64,000 nucleotides of DNA from Gammaproteobacteria bacterium (GTDB lineage Bacteria > Pseudomonadota > Gammaproteobacteria > Ga0077554 > Ga007554), in contig JAMPIW010000007.1 in assembly GCA_040183005.1 (NCBI GenBank), positions 1,620,188 through 1,684,187 on the forward strand, read 5' to 3'. The notes beneath the pieces are model-generated. The model did no database searches. It was not told the origin of the DNA and saw only the letters and a program-made list of their open reading frames with translations. The translations under genes were made by a program, and so were the position numbers. This document shows positions 17,939 to 25,421 of this stretch, one piece after another. The stretch's first letter is position 1, and every line of letters starts with the position of its first letter.

Positions 17939-18915
17939 AAAAGGTTTGGGTGCGAAAACGCCTCCTCCTGCCCAGCCTGCTCGTGGTTTCCGTGGCAAGC
18001 CTGATCCTCGCACTGGCATTCGGCAGTGTGACGATACGCTGGCAGGAGCTGTGGGCGGTGCTCAATGGCGCAGGCGGATTGAACCGCAGCTTGGTGCTGG
18101 ATCTGCGCCTGCCGCGCGCGGCTTCCGCGTTTGCCACTGGCGGCCTGCTGGCGCTGGCTGGCGCGTTGATGCAAGTGCTGTTGCGCAATCCGTTGGCCGA
18201 TCCTTACATTCTGGGCATCTCAGGCGGCGCGGCCGTGGGCGCACTGCTCTCCATGCTGTTGGGCGCAGGTGGCGCATGGCTCACCGGCAGCGCCTTTGGC
18301 GGCGCCCTGCTGTCCATGCTGCTGGTGTTCACGCTGGCGCATGGTCATGGCAGCTGGACTTCATCCCGCCTGCTTTTGACAGGCGTGGTCTGTGCCGCAG
18401 GCTGGGGCGCGGTGATCAGCTTTATCCTCGCCATCAGCCCCGATGCCCAGCTACGCGGCATGCTGTTCTGGTTGATGGGCGACCTCAGCCACGCCGATGA
18501 CCCGTGGCCGGGACTAATGGTGCTGGCGCTGGGGGTGGTGGCATGCCTGCCCCTGGCCCGCAATCTCAATGTACTTTCACGTGGCGAGCTGCAGGCTGGT
18601 GCGTTGGGAGTGGCGGTTGCACCGTTGCGTTGGCAGATCTACCTAATCGCCTCGCTGCTCACCGCCGTGGCGGTGACGTTGGCGGGCAGCGTCGGCTTTG
18701 TCGGCCTGGTCGTACCGCACCTGCTGCGCCTGGCCATCGGCAATGACCAGCGCCTGCTGCTCCCCGCTGCGGTGCTGCTCGGCGGCAGCCTGCTGACTAT
18801 CGCCGACACCCTGGCACGCACCGTGGCAGCCCCTCAGCAATTGCCGGTGGGCGTAATTACGGCGCTGCTGGGTGTGCCGGTGTTTCTCTATCTGCTCCGA
18901 CGCAGCCACCGCTGA
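17935..18915 (+). CDS. btuC: FecCD/BtuC-family ABC transporter permease, likely corrinoid importer
   Basis: A 326-residue, multi-span inner-membrane permease of the FecCD family. The sequence is strongly hydrophobic throughout and has the family signatures GALMQVLLRNPLADPYILGISGGAAVGA and GFVGLVVPHLLRL. These permeases import vitamin B12, heme or iron-siderophores. BtuC is suggested by size, by the partner ATPase, and by the cobalamin operon 28 kb away, but the periplasmic binding protein that would settle it is absent here. Translation starts at a TTG overlapping the upstream stop. Confidence 0.8.
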   Translation: MKKVWVRKRLLLPSLLVVSVASLILALAFGSVTIRWQELWAVLNGAGGLNRSLVLDLRLPRAASAFATGGLLALAGALMQVLLRNPLADPYILGISGGAAVGALLSMLLGAGGAWLTGSAFGGALLSMLLVFTLAHGHGSWTSSRLLLTGVVCAAGWGAVISFILAISPDAQLRGMLFWLMGDLSHADDPWPGLMVLALGVVACLPLARNLNVLSRGELQAGALGVAVAPLRWQIYLIASLLTAVAVTLAGSVGFVGLVVPHLLRLAIGNDQRLLLPAAVLLGGSLLTIADTLARTVAAPQQLPVGVITALLGVPVFLYLLRRSHR

Positions 18916-19685
18916 TGCCTGCATTACTAACAGCCAACGACCTGACCGTCTCCATCGCGGACAAGAGTGCCTGCCGCGGATTAAATCTCGCCATCGAGCG
19001 CGGCCAGTGCTGGGGAATACTGGGGCGCAACGGTATTGGCAAGACTACTCTGCTCCATACCCTGGCCGGTCTGCGTGCACCCGATGCCGGGGTAATCTAT
19101 CTGGAGGAACAGCCGCTAACCCGTCTGCCACGCCGCCATATCGCTCAATCCATCGGCGTACTCTTTCAGCATAGCGAAGACCCGTTCCCCAGCACGGTAC
19201 TGGAAACCGCCCTGATTGGACGGCACCCTTATCTGAACGCGTGGGACTGGGAAAGCGAAGAAGATCAAACACTGGCGCGGCAGGCTCTCGCCGCGGTGGG
19301 CATGGACGGCATGGCGTATCGTCAGGCCGGCACACTTTCCGGCGGTGAACGGCAGCGACTCGCCATCGCCACCCTGCTCACCCAGGATCCGCAACTGCTG
19401 CTGCTAGACGAGCCCGCCAATCACCTCGACCTTCATCACCAGATCACCATCCTCGACCTGCTCGTCCGCCAAACCCGTGAGCGCGGCAAGGCACTGCTCA
19501 TGATCGGCCACGACCTAAACCTGACGGCACGTTATTGCGATCACGTCCTAATGTTGTTCGGGGAGGGGGAAACCTTGCAAGGTGCGGCGTCTGAAGTGTT
19601 GACGGCAACCAATCTGGCACGGCTTTATGGACATCCCATCCGGTGTGCGGAGGTGGAAGGGAGGCGGGTTTTTGTGGCAGGGTGA
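18915..19685 (+). CDS. btuD: ABC transporter ATP-binding protein, corrinoid/iron-complex type
   Basis: A 256-residue ATPase with Walker A GRNGIGKTT (about residue 37), signature LSGGERQR, Walker B LLLLDEPANHLD and the switch histidine in LLMIGHDL. The 1-base TGATG overlap with the permease shows they form one importer. BtuD-like by wording and length; HmuV- or FecE-like substrates cannot be excluded. Confidence 0.82.
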   Translation: MPALLTANDLTVSIADKSACRGLNLAIERGQCWGILGRNGIGKTTLLHTLAGLRAPDAGVIYLEEQPLTRLPRRHIAQSIGVLFQHSEDPFPSTVLETALIGRHPYLNAWDWESEEDQTLARQALAAVGMDGMAYRQAGTLSGGERQRLAIATLLTQDPQLLLLDEPANHLDLHHQITILDLLVRQTRERGKALLMIGHDLNLTARYCDHVLMLFGEGETLQGAASEVLTATNLARLYGHPIRCAEVEGRRVFVAG

Positions 19686-19751
19686 TGGGTTGGGTGGCGC
19701 AGTGTCACAAACATCTTGAACGTGGTGCAACAATTGCACTATTATTGCGGT

Positions 19752-19985
19752 ATGCCCACAATCAAGCGCTTCAAAAATGGCCGTATCATGATCTATCCAC
19801 GCGAGCATGGCATTCCCCATTTTCATGTCGAGTTTCTGGATGGAGACCGCTGTGGTGTGGCTATCGAAACACTTGATATTCTCAGCGGCACGATTCGCCC
19901 CATGAACAAACTCGATGAGGCGCTGGACTGGGCAGCGGAAAATCGCTCGCTCTTGTTGAAAAAGTGGAAGGAGATTACCCGATGA
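19752..19985 (+). CDS. DUF4160 domain protein
   Basis: A 77-residue protein starting MPTIKRFKNGRIMIYPREHGIPHFHVEF. The histidine-containing IPHFHVEF stretch is the hallmark of DUF4160. Start ATG 19752 is preferred over the upstream TTG 19716 because family members begin at MPTI. It overlaps the following DUF2442 gene by ATGA. Adjacent DUF4160-DUF2442 pairs are frequently proposed as toxin-antitoxin-like modules; that role is inference here. Confidence 0.8.
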   Translation: MPTIKRFKNGRIMIYPREHGIPHFHVEFLDGDRCGVAIETLDILSGTIRPMNKLDEALDWAAENRSLLLKKWKEITR

Positions 19986-20428
19986 GTAAACCGCCTCGCG
20001 TTATCAGTGTGTCAACGGTTCCACCCGCCGTACTGCGTATCGAATGGAGCACCGGCGAAACGATGGAAACGGATATCGGCGATTGGATCGGGCGTTTCGC
20101 CATCCTCGCACCCTTAAAAAATAAAAAGTTGTTCTCGACAGCCAAAGTAGGCTATGCGGGCCATGGAGTGGAATGGACGGAAGACATCGATCTGGGCGCA
20201 GATCAGCTATACGAGCGGTGTAAGGAGCAGGTGGGCGAACTGATGCCCGTCGAGGAATTCAGGGCCTGGATGAAACGCAACGGCTTATCGCTCTCAATGG
20301 CGGCTATGGCACTTGGCCTTTCCCGCCGCATGGTGGCTTATTACCATTCAGGAACCAAACCAATACCGAAGATCGTGCGGCTGGCGTGCGCTGGATATGA
20401 CCATGCCCGAGAGAAGCGGGCCGCCTGA
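19982..20428 (+). CDS. DUF2442 domain protein with C-terminal helix-turn-helix
   Basis: 148 residues. The N-terminal half (about 1-85) matches the DUF2442 fold. The C-terminal part (FRAWMKRNGLSLSMAAMALGLSRRMVAYYHSGTKPIPKIVRLAC) reads as a Cro/XRE-like helix-turn-helix. The product could therefore bind DNA and autoregulate the pair. Start ATG 19982 has GGAG at good spacing and sits in the stop of the DUF4160 gene. Confidence 0.8.
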   Translation: MSKPPRVISVSTVPPAVLRIEWSTGETMETDIGDWIGRFAILAPLKNKKLFSTAKVGYAGHGVEWTEDIDLGADQLYERCKEQVGELMPVEEFRAWMKRNGLSLSMAAMALGLSRRMVAYYHSGTKPIPKIVRLACAGYDHAREKRAA

Positions 20429-20477
20429 GTTGCAGCAGCCTGCTTCTCTCAGAACCTGTTCATGATCTCAATCCGCC

Positions 20478-21515
20478 CTACTTAAATGACTCTTTGTTCA
20501 CCGCCCTCGACCGTGCGTCTATACGGCTGACAACCCCCTTGCGCACCAGCTCGATCAACGTCTGGTCGAGGGTTTGCATGCCGATGGCCTGGCCGGTCTG
20601 GATGGCGGAGTACATCTGCGGTATCTTGTTTTCGCGGATCAGGTTGCGGATGGCAGGGGTGCCGATCATGATCTCGTGGGCCGCGACACGCCCTCCCCCC
20701 ACTTTTTTCAACAATGCCTGGGAGATAACCGCGCGCAGCGATTCCGAGAGCATGGAACGCACCATGTCCTTTTCCGCTGCGGGGAACACGTCGATGATAC
20801 GGTCGATGGTCTTGGCTGCGGAGTTGGTGTGCAGGGTGCCGAACACCAGGTGGCCGGTTTCCGCCGCGGTCAGCGCCAGACGGATGGTTTCCGGGTCGCG
20901 CATTTCACCGACCAGAATAATGTCAGGGTCTTCACGCAGCGCGGAACGCAGGGATTGGCTGAATCCCAAGGTGTCGCGGTGTACCTCGCGCTGGTTGACC
21001 AGGCACTTTTTGCTGGTGTGGACGAACTCGATGGGGTCTTCGATGGTGAGGATATGGCCGAATTCGTTATTGTTCTTGTAATCGACCATCGCCGCAAGGG
21101 TGGTGGATTTACCCGATCCGGTAGGCCCAGTCACCAGCACCAGGCCGCGCGGGTTGTCGGCAATTTCCTTGAACACGGCCGGGCAACCCAAATCTTCCAG
21201 CGACAGGATGGTTGAGGGAATGGTGCGGAATACACCCCCCGCGCCGCGATTATGGTTAAATACGTTAACACGGAAGCGTGCCAGATCAGGTATCTCGAAG
21301 GAGAAGTCGGTTTCGAACAGCTCTTCGAAGTCCTTGCGCTGCCGGTCATTCATGATGTCGTAAAGCATGCCCTGCACGGCCTTGTGATCCAGCGGCGGGA
21401 CATTGATGCGCCGCACGTCGCCATCCACACGTATCATGGGCGGCAACCCCGCCGAGAGATGGAGATCAGAGGCCTTGTTTTTGACACTGAACGCGAGTAA
21501 TTCTGCTACATCCAT
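20478..21515 (-). CDS. pilT: type IV pilus retraction ATPase PilT
   Basis: A hexameric cytoplasmic ATPase that powers pilus retraction and twitching. The 345-residue length is that of PilT. Motifs are the Walker A GPTGSGKSTT, the Asp box TIEDPIEF, Walker B GEMRDPETIR, the His box GHLVFGTLHTNSA, and the PilT-specific AIRNLIRENK near the C-terminus. The start at MDVAELLAFSV has GAGG upstream. The usual neighbour, yggS, is displaced by an IS30-family element. Confidence 0.96.
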   Translation of the reverse strand: MDVAELLAFSVKNKASDLHLSAGLPPMIRVDGDVRRINVPPLDHKAVQGMLYDIMNDRQRKDFEELFETDFSFEIPDLARFRVNVFNHNRGAGGVFRTIPSTILSLEDLGCPAVFKEIADNPRGLVLVTGPTGSGKSTTLAAMVDYKNNNEFGHILTIEDPIEFVHTSKKCLVNQREVHRDTLGFSQSLRSALREDPDIILVGEMRDPETIRLALTAAETGHLVFGTLHTNSAAKTIDRIIDVFPAAEKDMVRSMLSESLRAVISQALLKKVGGGRVAAHEIMIGTPAIRNLIRENKIPQMYSAIQTGQAIGMQTLDQTLIELVRKGVVSRIDARSRAVNKESFK

Positions 21516-21597
21516 CTTGTATACCTCTAAAATAACGCTGATCAGGGACCGTAATGAAGATATTAGCGGCACGTTGCACGACCTTTTGAATGGGCGC

Positions 21598-22712
21598 GCT
21601 CAAAAACCAAGTGCAACATTTTTAGGGGATAATGTTGCATGGGAAAAAACTACGATCAATTGAGTATTGAAGAGCGGGCAATGATACAAACGCAACTGGA
21701 GATGGGGGTCAAACCTGCCGCAATTGCCAAGTCCATAACCCGGTCAGCCTCTACCGTCTCACGTGAACTTCGGCGCAATGGCTGGAGCCGCCCGAAAACG
21801 CCTCGCGGCCCTGGACGACCGGCTGTGGCGGGAGGCTATCGTGCCGAGGCAGCCCACAAACGTGCGCATGGCTGCACGATCAAGCCGCGTGTTGAGGGTC
21901 GCCTGCGACTGGGAACCACGCTGTGGGATTCAGTCATGCGCCACCTGAAAGCAGGCTACTCACCGGAGCAGATTGCTGGCACACTGGCGCTTGTGCATCC
22001 AGATACCCCTACCTTGCAGGTTTCCCATGAGACCATCTACACCGCCATCTACGCCATGCCGCGTGGCGAACTGCGCACGGAAGTGATTGGCTGGTTGCGT
22101 TTCGGCCATGCCAAGCGCCGTCCCCGTGCGCGTGGCGAAGACCGGCGCGGACGGATTCCTGACATGGTCAGCATTCATGACCGTCCGCCTGAGATTGAAG
22201 AGCGGTTGATCCCGGGCCACTGGGAGGGTGACTTCATCAAGGGCGCGCATAATCGCTCATCTGTCGGTACGCTGGTGGAACGGACCACGCTGTTCACGGT
22301 ACTGGCAAAAATGGAAAATGCCACTGCTGAGGCGACGTTGACCGGCTTCAGTCATGTGCTCAACCGCATTGATGCGCAAAAGCGCCTCTCGTTGACGTAC
22401 GATCAAGGCAGGGAAATGGCGGCACACCAACGGCTGACAGAAACCACAGGGGTGAAAGTATATTTTGCCGATCCACACAGCCCCTGGCAGCGCGGCATCA
22501 ACGAGAATACCAATGGTCTGTTGCGGCAGTACCTGCCCAAGGGGAGTGACTTGAGTGGTTTCACGCAGGAGGAGCTGGATGCGATTGCCTGGCAACTCAA
22601 TACCCGACCACGCAAGTCACTGGGCTTCAAATGCCCAGCCGAGTTGTTTACACCAGACTCTTTCGATTTCAGGCAGCATCACGCTGCGCTTTTTGCACTT
22701 GGTCATTGAAAC
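21598..22712. mobile_element. IS30-family insertion sequence (approximate ends)
   Basis: The transposase gene is bounded by CCAAGTGCAA at 21607-21616 and its reverse complement TTGCACTTGG at 22693-22702, a 10-bp terminal repeat core. The total size of about 1.1 kb is normal for IS30. Exact ends and the 2-3-bp target duplication could not be fixed. It lies in the pilT-yggS gap and may separate both genes from their original promoters. Confidence 0.75.
21639..22709 (+). CDS. IS30-family transposase
   Basis: A 356-residue DDE transposase. The N-terminal helix-turn-helix (YDQLSIEERAMIQTQLEMGVKPAAIAKSI and SASTVSRELRRNGW) is characteristic of IS30. The catalytic domain shows the first Asp in GHWEGDFIKG, the second in LTYDQGREMA and the Glu in GINENTNGLLRQYLPKG. 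The frame is intact. Confidence 0.95.
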   Translation: MGKNYDQLSIEERAMIQTQLEMGVKPAAIAKSITRSASTVSRELRRNGWSRPKTPRGPGRPAVAGGYRAEAAHKRAHGCTIKPRVEGRLRLGTTLWDSVMRHLKAGYSPEQIAGTLALVHPDTPTLQVSHETIYTAIYAMPRGELRTEVIGWLRFGHAKRRPRARGEDRRGRIPDMVSIHDRPPEIEERLIPGHWEGDFIKGAHNRSSVGTLVERTTLFTVLAKMENATAEATLTGFSHVLNRIDAQKRLSLTYDQGREMAAHQRLTETTGVKVYFADPHSPWQRGINENTNGLLRQYLPKGSDLSGFTQEELDAIAWQLNTRPRKSLGFKCPAELFTPDSFDFRQHHAALFALGH

Positions 22713-22716
22713 CGCC

Positions 22717-23427
22717 ATGCTTATGAGCAGCAATTCACCCACGGATTCGATACAGGCGCGTCTTGATGCGGTGCGGCGGCGCGTTGCCGAGGCGGAACGA
22801 CGGCATGGCAGGCCGACCGGCACAGTGGCACTATTAGCAGTGAGCAAGACCTGGCCGGTGGCGGATATCCTCGCTGCTGTCGAGGCGGGCCAGACCCGCT
22901 TTGGCGAAAGCTATCTGCAAGAGGCGCTGCCAAAGATTGCGGCGCTGCCGGGCAAGGGCTTGGAGTGGCACTTCATCGGCCCGATTCAATCCAATAAAAC
23001 AAAAAATATCGCGCTGCATTTTGATTGGGCGCATGGCGTTGACAGGCTGATCATTGCCGAACGGCTGAATGCGCAACGTCCGCTGCACATGGCGCCGCTG
23101 AATGTCTGCTTACAGGTCAACGTCGGCAACGAGCCGCAAAAGGCGGGGGTCAGGGCGAAAGAGTTGCCTGCTCTTGCCAGCGCCGTGGCAACACTGCCGC
23201 ACCTTAAATTGCGCGGATTGATGGCTATCCCTCCTCCGGCGGATAATATTGAAGAACAGCGCCATGCGTTCCGAATTGTGCGTAAGGCGCTGGAAGGACT
23301 TAATGACAGCGGACTGGCGCTTGATACTCTGTCGATGGGCATGTCCGGCGACATGGAGGCAGCCATTGCCGAAGGCGCCACCCTGGTGCGCATCGGCAGC
23401 GCGATTTTTGGGGAACGAACCACGTAA
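22717..23427 (+). CDS. yggS: YggS family pyridoxal-phosphate homeostasis protein
   Basis: A PLP-binding, fold-type III protein that buffers cytosolic PLP. The 236-residue sequence has the PLP-lysine in LLAVSKTWP, the HFIGPIQSNKTK stretch, and a phosphate-binding C-terminus ending SMGMSGDMEAAIAEGATLVRIGSAIFG. ATG 22717 or 22723 could start translation. No ribosome-binding site is clear because the IS30 element ends a few bases upstream, so expression may depend on read-through from the IS. Confidence 0.94.
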   Translation: MLMSSNSPTDSIQARLDAVRRRVAEAERRHGRPTGTVALLAVSKTWPVADILAAVEAGQTRFGESYLQEALPKIAALPGKGLEWHFIGPIQSNKTKNIALHFDWAHGVDRLIIAERLNAQRPLHMAPLNVCLQVNVGNEPQKAGVRAKELPALASAVATLPHLKLRGLMAIPPPADNIEEQRHAFRIVRKALEGLNDSGLALDTLSMGMSGDMEAAIAEGATLVRIGSAIFGERTT

Positions 23428-23460
23428 AAGGCATTGTTTATCCTTAAAACCTCTTTTTGT

Positions 23461-23561
23461 CCACGAAAAACACGTTGTCACGAAATAAAACAAAAGCATG
23501 GGCGGCAAGTAACACGTGATATGCATTCGAATATTTTCGTGTTTTTTCGTGACTTTCGTGG
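23461..23561. repeat. imperfect inverted repeat of CACGAAA units between yggS and proC
   Basis: CCACGAAAAACACG near 23461 is mirrored by CGTGTTTTTTCGTGACTTTCGTGG at 23538-23561. The units resemble the tandem CACGAAAGG block after acnA (14024-14070). Confidence 0.5.
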
Positions 23562-23605
23562 ATAACTGAGTTTTTTAGGTTTATGTATAACGGAGAGACA
23601 AAATC

Positions 23606-24445
23606 ATGACCACGAAAAACAGCACCATCGCCTTTATCGGCGGAGGAAATATGGCGCGCAGCCTGATTGGCGGGTTGCTTGCCGATGGCTATGACGCACA
23701 AAACATCTGGGTCTCCGACCCTGACCAGGGTCAGCGTGACGAGATAAAGAAAAATTTTGCGGTGCATACCGTCGCATCAAACCAGGATGCCATCAAACAC
23801 GCCGATGCCGTAATTCTCGCCGTAAAGCCGCAGGTTCTACAGACTGTAGCCGAGGGTTTGGCAAAAGCTGCGCAACACACAAAGCCGTTAATCATCTCCA
23901 TTGCGGCGGGCATCCGCGAGTCTGCACTGAATGCCTGGCTGGGCGGCGATATCCCCATCGTGCGCGCCATGCCCAACACCCCGGCACTGGTAGGCAGCGG
24001 CGCCACTGCGCTGTATGCCAATGCACGGGTATCAAAGCACCAGCATGATCTGGCAGAGTCGATCATGCGCGCTGTTGGGCTGGCACTGTGGCTGGACCAT
24101 GAGGCGCAGATGGATGCCGTCACGGCGCTGTCAGGGAGCGGCCCGGCCTATTTCTTCCTGATAATGGAAGCAATGGAAAATGCCGGGCGAGAACTTGGCC
24201 TGCCACCGGAAACCGCGCGGCTGTTGACCTTGCAGACCGCCTTCGGCGCGGCAAAAATGGCATTGGAAAGCACCGAAGACAGCGCCACGCTGCGCACGCG
24301 CGTCACCTCCCCCGGCGGCACCACGGAGCAGGCAATCAAGGTATTGCAAGAAGGGCAGATCAAAAATCTGTTCTCCAAGGCCCTCGCCGCCGCCCACGGG
24401 CGCTCCATTGAGATGGCTGAACTGCTGGGGAGGACTCGTGGATAA
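23606..24445 (+). CDS. proC: pyrroline-5-carboxylate reductase
   Basis: The last step of proline synthesis, reducing pyrroline-5-carboxylate with NADPH. The 279-residue protein has the dinucleotide motif FIGGGNMARSL at the N-terminus, VKPQV, and the C-terminal substrate loop SGSGPAYFFL followed by TSPGGTTEQAI. Its start follows GGAGAGAC. It overlaps yggT. Confidence 0.97.
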   Translation: MTTKNSTIAFIGGGNMARSLIGGLLADGYDAQNIWVSDPDQGQRDEIKKNFAVHTVASNQDAIKHADAVILAVKPQVLQTVAEGLAKAAQHTKPLIISIAAGIRESALNAWLGGDIPIVRAMPNTPALVGSGATALYANARVSKHQHDLAESIMRAVGLALWLDHEAQMDAVTALSGSGPAYFFLIMEAMENAGRELGLPPETARLLTLQTAFGAAKMALESTEDSATLRTRVTSPGGTTEQAIKVLQEGQIKNLFSKALAAAHGRSIEMAELLGRTRG

Positions 24446-25013
24446 TCCTTATCTATCAGCCTCCTCGGTATTCCTGGTCAAAACAGCATTTGATTTATTC
24501 ATCGGCGCGGTGCTGCTGCGCTTTTTACTGCAATGGGTGCGCGCCGACTTTCGCAACCCGGTCAGCCAGTTTCTGATGAAAGTTACCAACCCGGTGTTGA
24601 TCCCGTTGCGCCGCATCATCCCCGGCGTGGGCGGTATCGACATCGCATCAGTAATCGTGATTGCCGTATTGCAAGTTGTGAAAGTATTGCTGATTCACAT
24701 CATCGCCGCCCAAGCTACGTCGGTCGCGGGACTGTTGGTGCTGTCCCTCGCCGACTTTATCGAACTGCTGCTCGGCCTCTACACGATCACCCTCATACTC
24801 GAAGTTATTCTAAGCTGGGTGGGGCCACAAACCCGCAACCCCCTCGCCGGACCACTGCATGCCCTCAACAATCCCCTTCTGGCACCAGTGCGCCGCGTGA
24901 TTCCGGCGATAGCCGGCTTTGATTTGTCGCCCATTGTGGTGCTGATAGTATTCCAACTACTCAAGATTCTGGTAGTTGCGCCGCTGACTGATATGGGGCG
25001 CGGATTGGGTTGA
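24438..25013 (+). CDS. yggT: YggT family membrane protein
   Basis: A 191-residue integral membrane protein with two copies of the YggT repeat, each having hydrophobic helices and an NPV/NPL-type loop (FRNPVSQFLMKVTNPVLIPLRRIIP and TRNPLAGPLHALNNPLLAPVRRVIP). Family members are linked to osmotic shock tolerance and cell-envelope or division functions. I chose the GTG at 24438, 5 bases after GGAGG. It overlaps the end of proC by 8 bases. Confidence 0.93.
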   Translation: MDNPYLSASSVFLVKTAFDLFIGAVLLRFLLQWVRADFRNPVSQFLMKVTNPVLIPLRRIIPGVGGIDIASVIVIAVLQVVKVLLIHIIAAQATSVAGLLVLSLADFIELLLGLYTITLILEVILSWVGPQTRNPLAGPLHALNNPLLAPVRRVIPAIAGFDLSPIVVLIVFQLLKILVVAPLTDMGRGLG

Positions 25014-25333
25014 AATGGTATCGCTGGGAGCGCGCAGATCTGCCAGGGCATAACGATACCCTGCTTCTGACTATCAGGGTACAACCGCGCGCCAGCAAGG
25101 ATGAGATGGTCACAGGCCAGGGCGATCATTTAAAGATACGCATCGCCGCGCCTCCAGTGGATGGCAAGGCTAACGCCCATTTAATTGAATTTTTGTCTGG
25201 TGCATTCAAAGTGGCGAGATCAAACATAACGATACTGAGCGGCGAGGCAGGACGGATCAAGCGTATAAGCATCCAAGGGCCGCGCGCGCTTCCACCCTTT
25301 ATCGATCCACCGCTAAAGCCTGCTGGGAAATGA
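25010..25333 (+). CDS. yggU: DUF167 (YggU) family protein
   Basis: A 107-residue small alpha/beta protein. The family signature IRVQPRASKDEMV and PPVDGKANAHLIEFLSGAF is present. The function is unknown; the gene is conserved next to yggT. The likely TTG start overlaps the yggT stop (TTGA). Confidence 0.92.
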   Translation: MKWYRWERADLPGHNDTLLLTIRVQPRASKDEMVTGQGDHLKIRIAAPPVDGKANAHLIEFLSGAFKVARSNITILSGEAGRIKRISIQGPRALPPFIDPPLKPAGK

Positions 25334-25421
25334 CCGATAACAGAGATAGTGAAAACACGGCTGGGCCTTTGGGCTGGAGAAATCAGGTGATAGTTATGTT
25401 CACAGGCAGTGAGTGAGGGGC

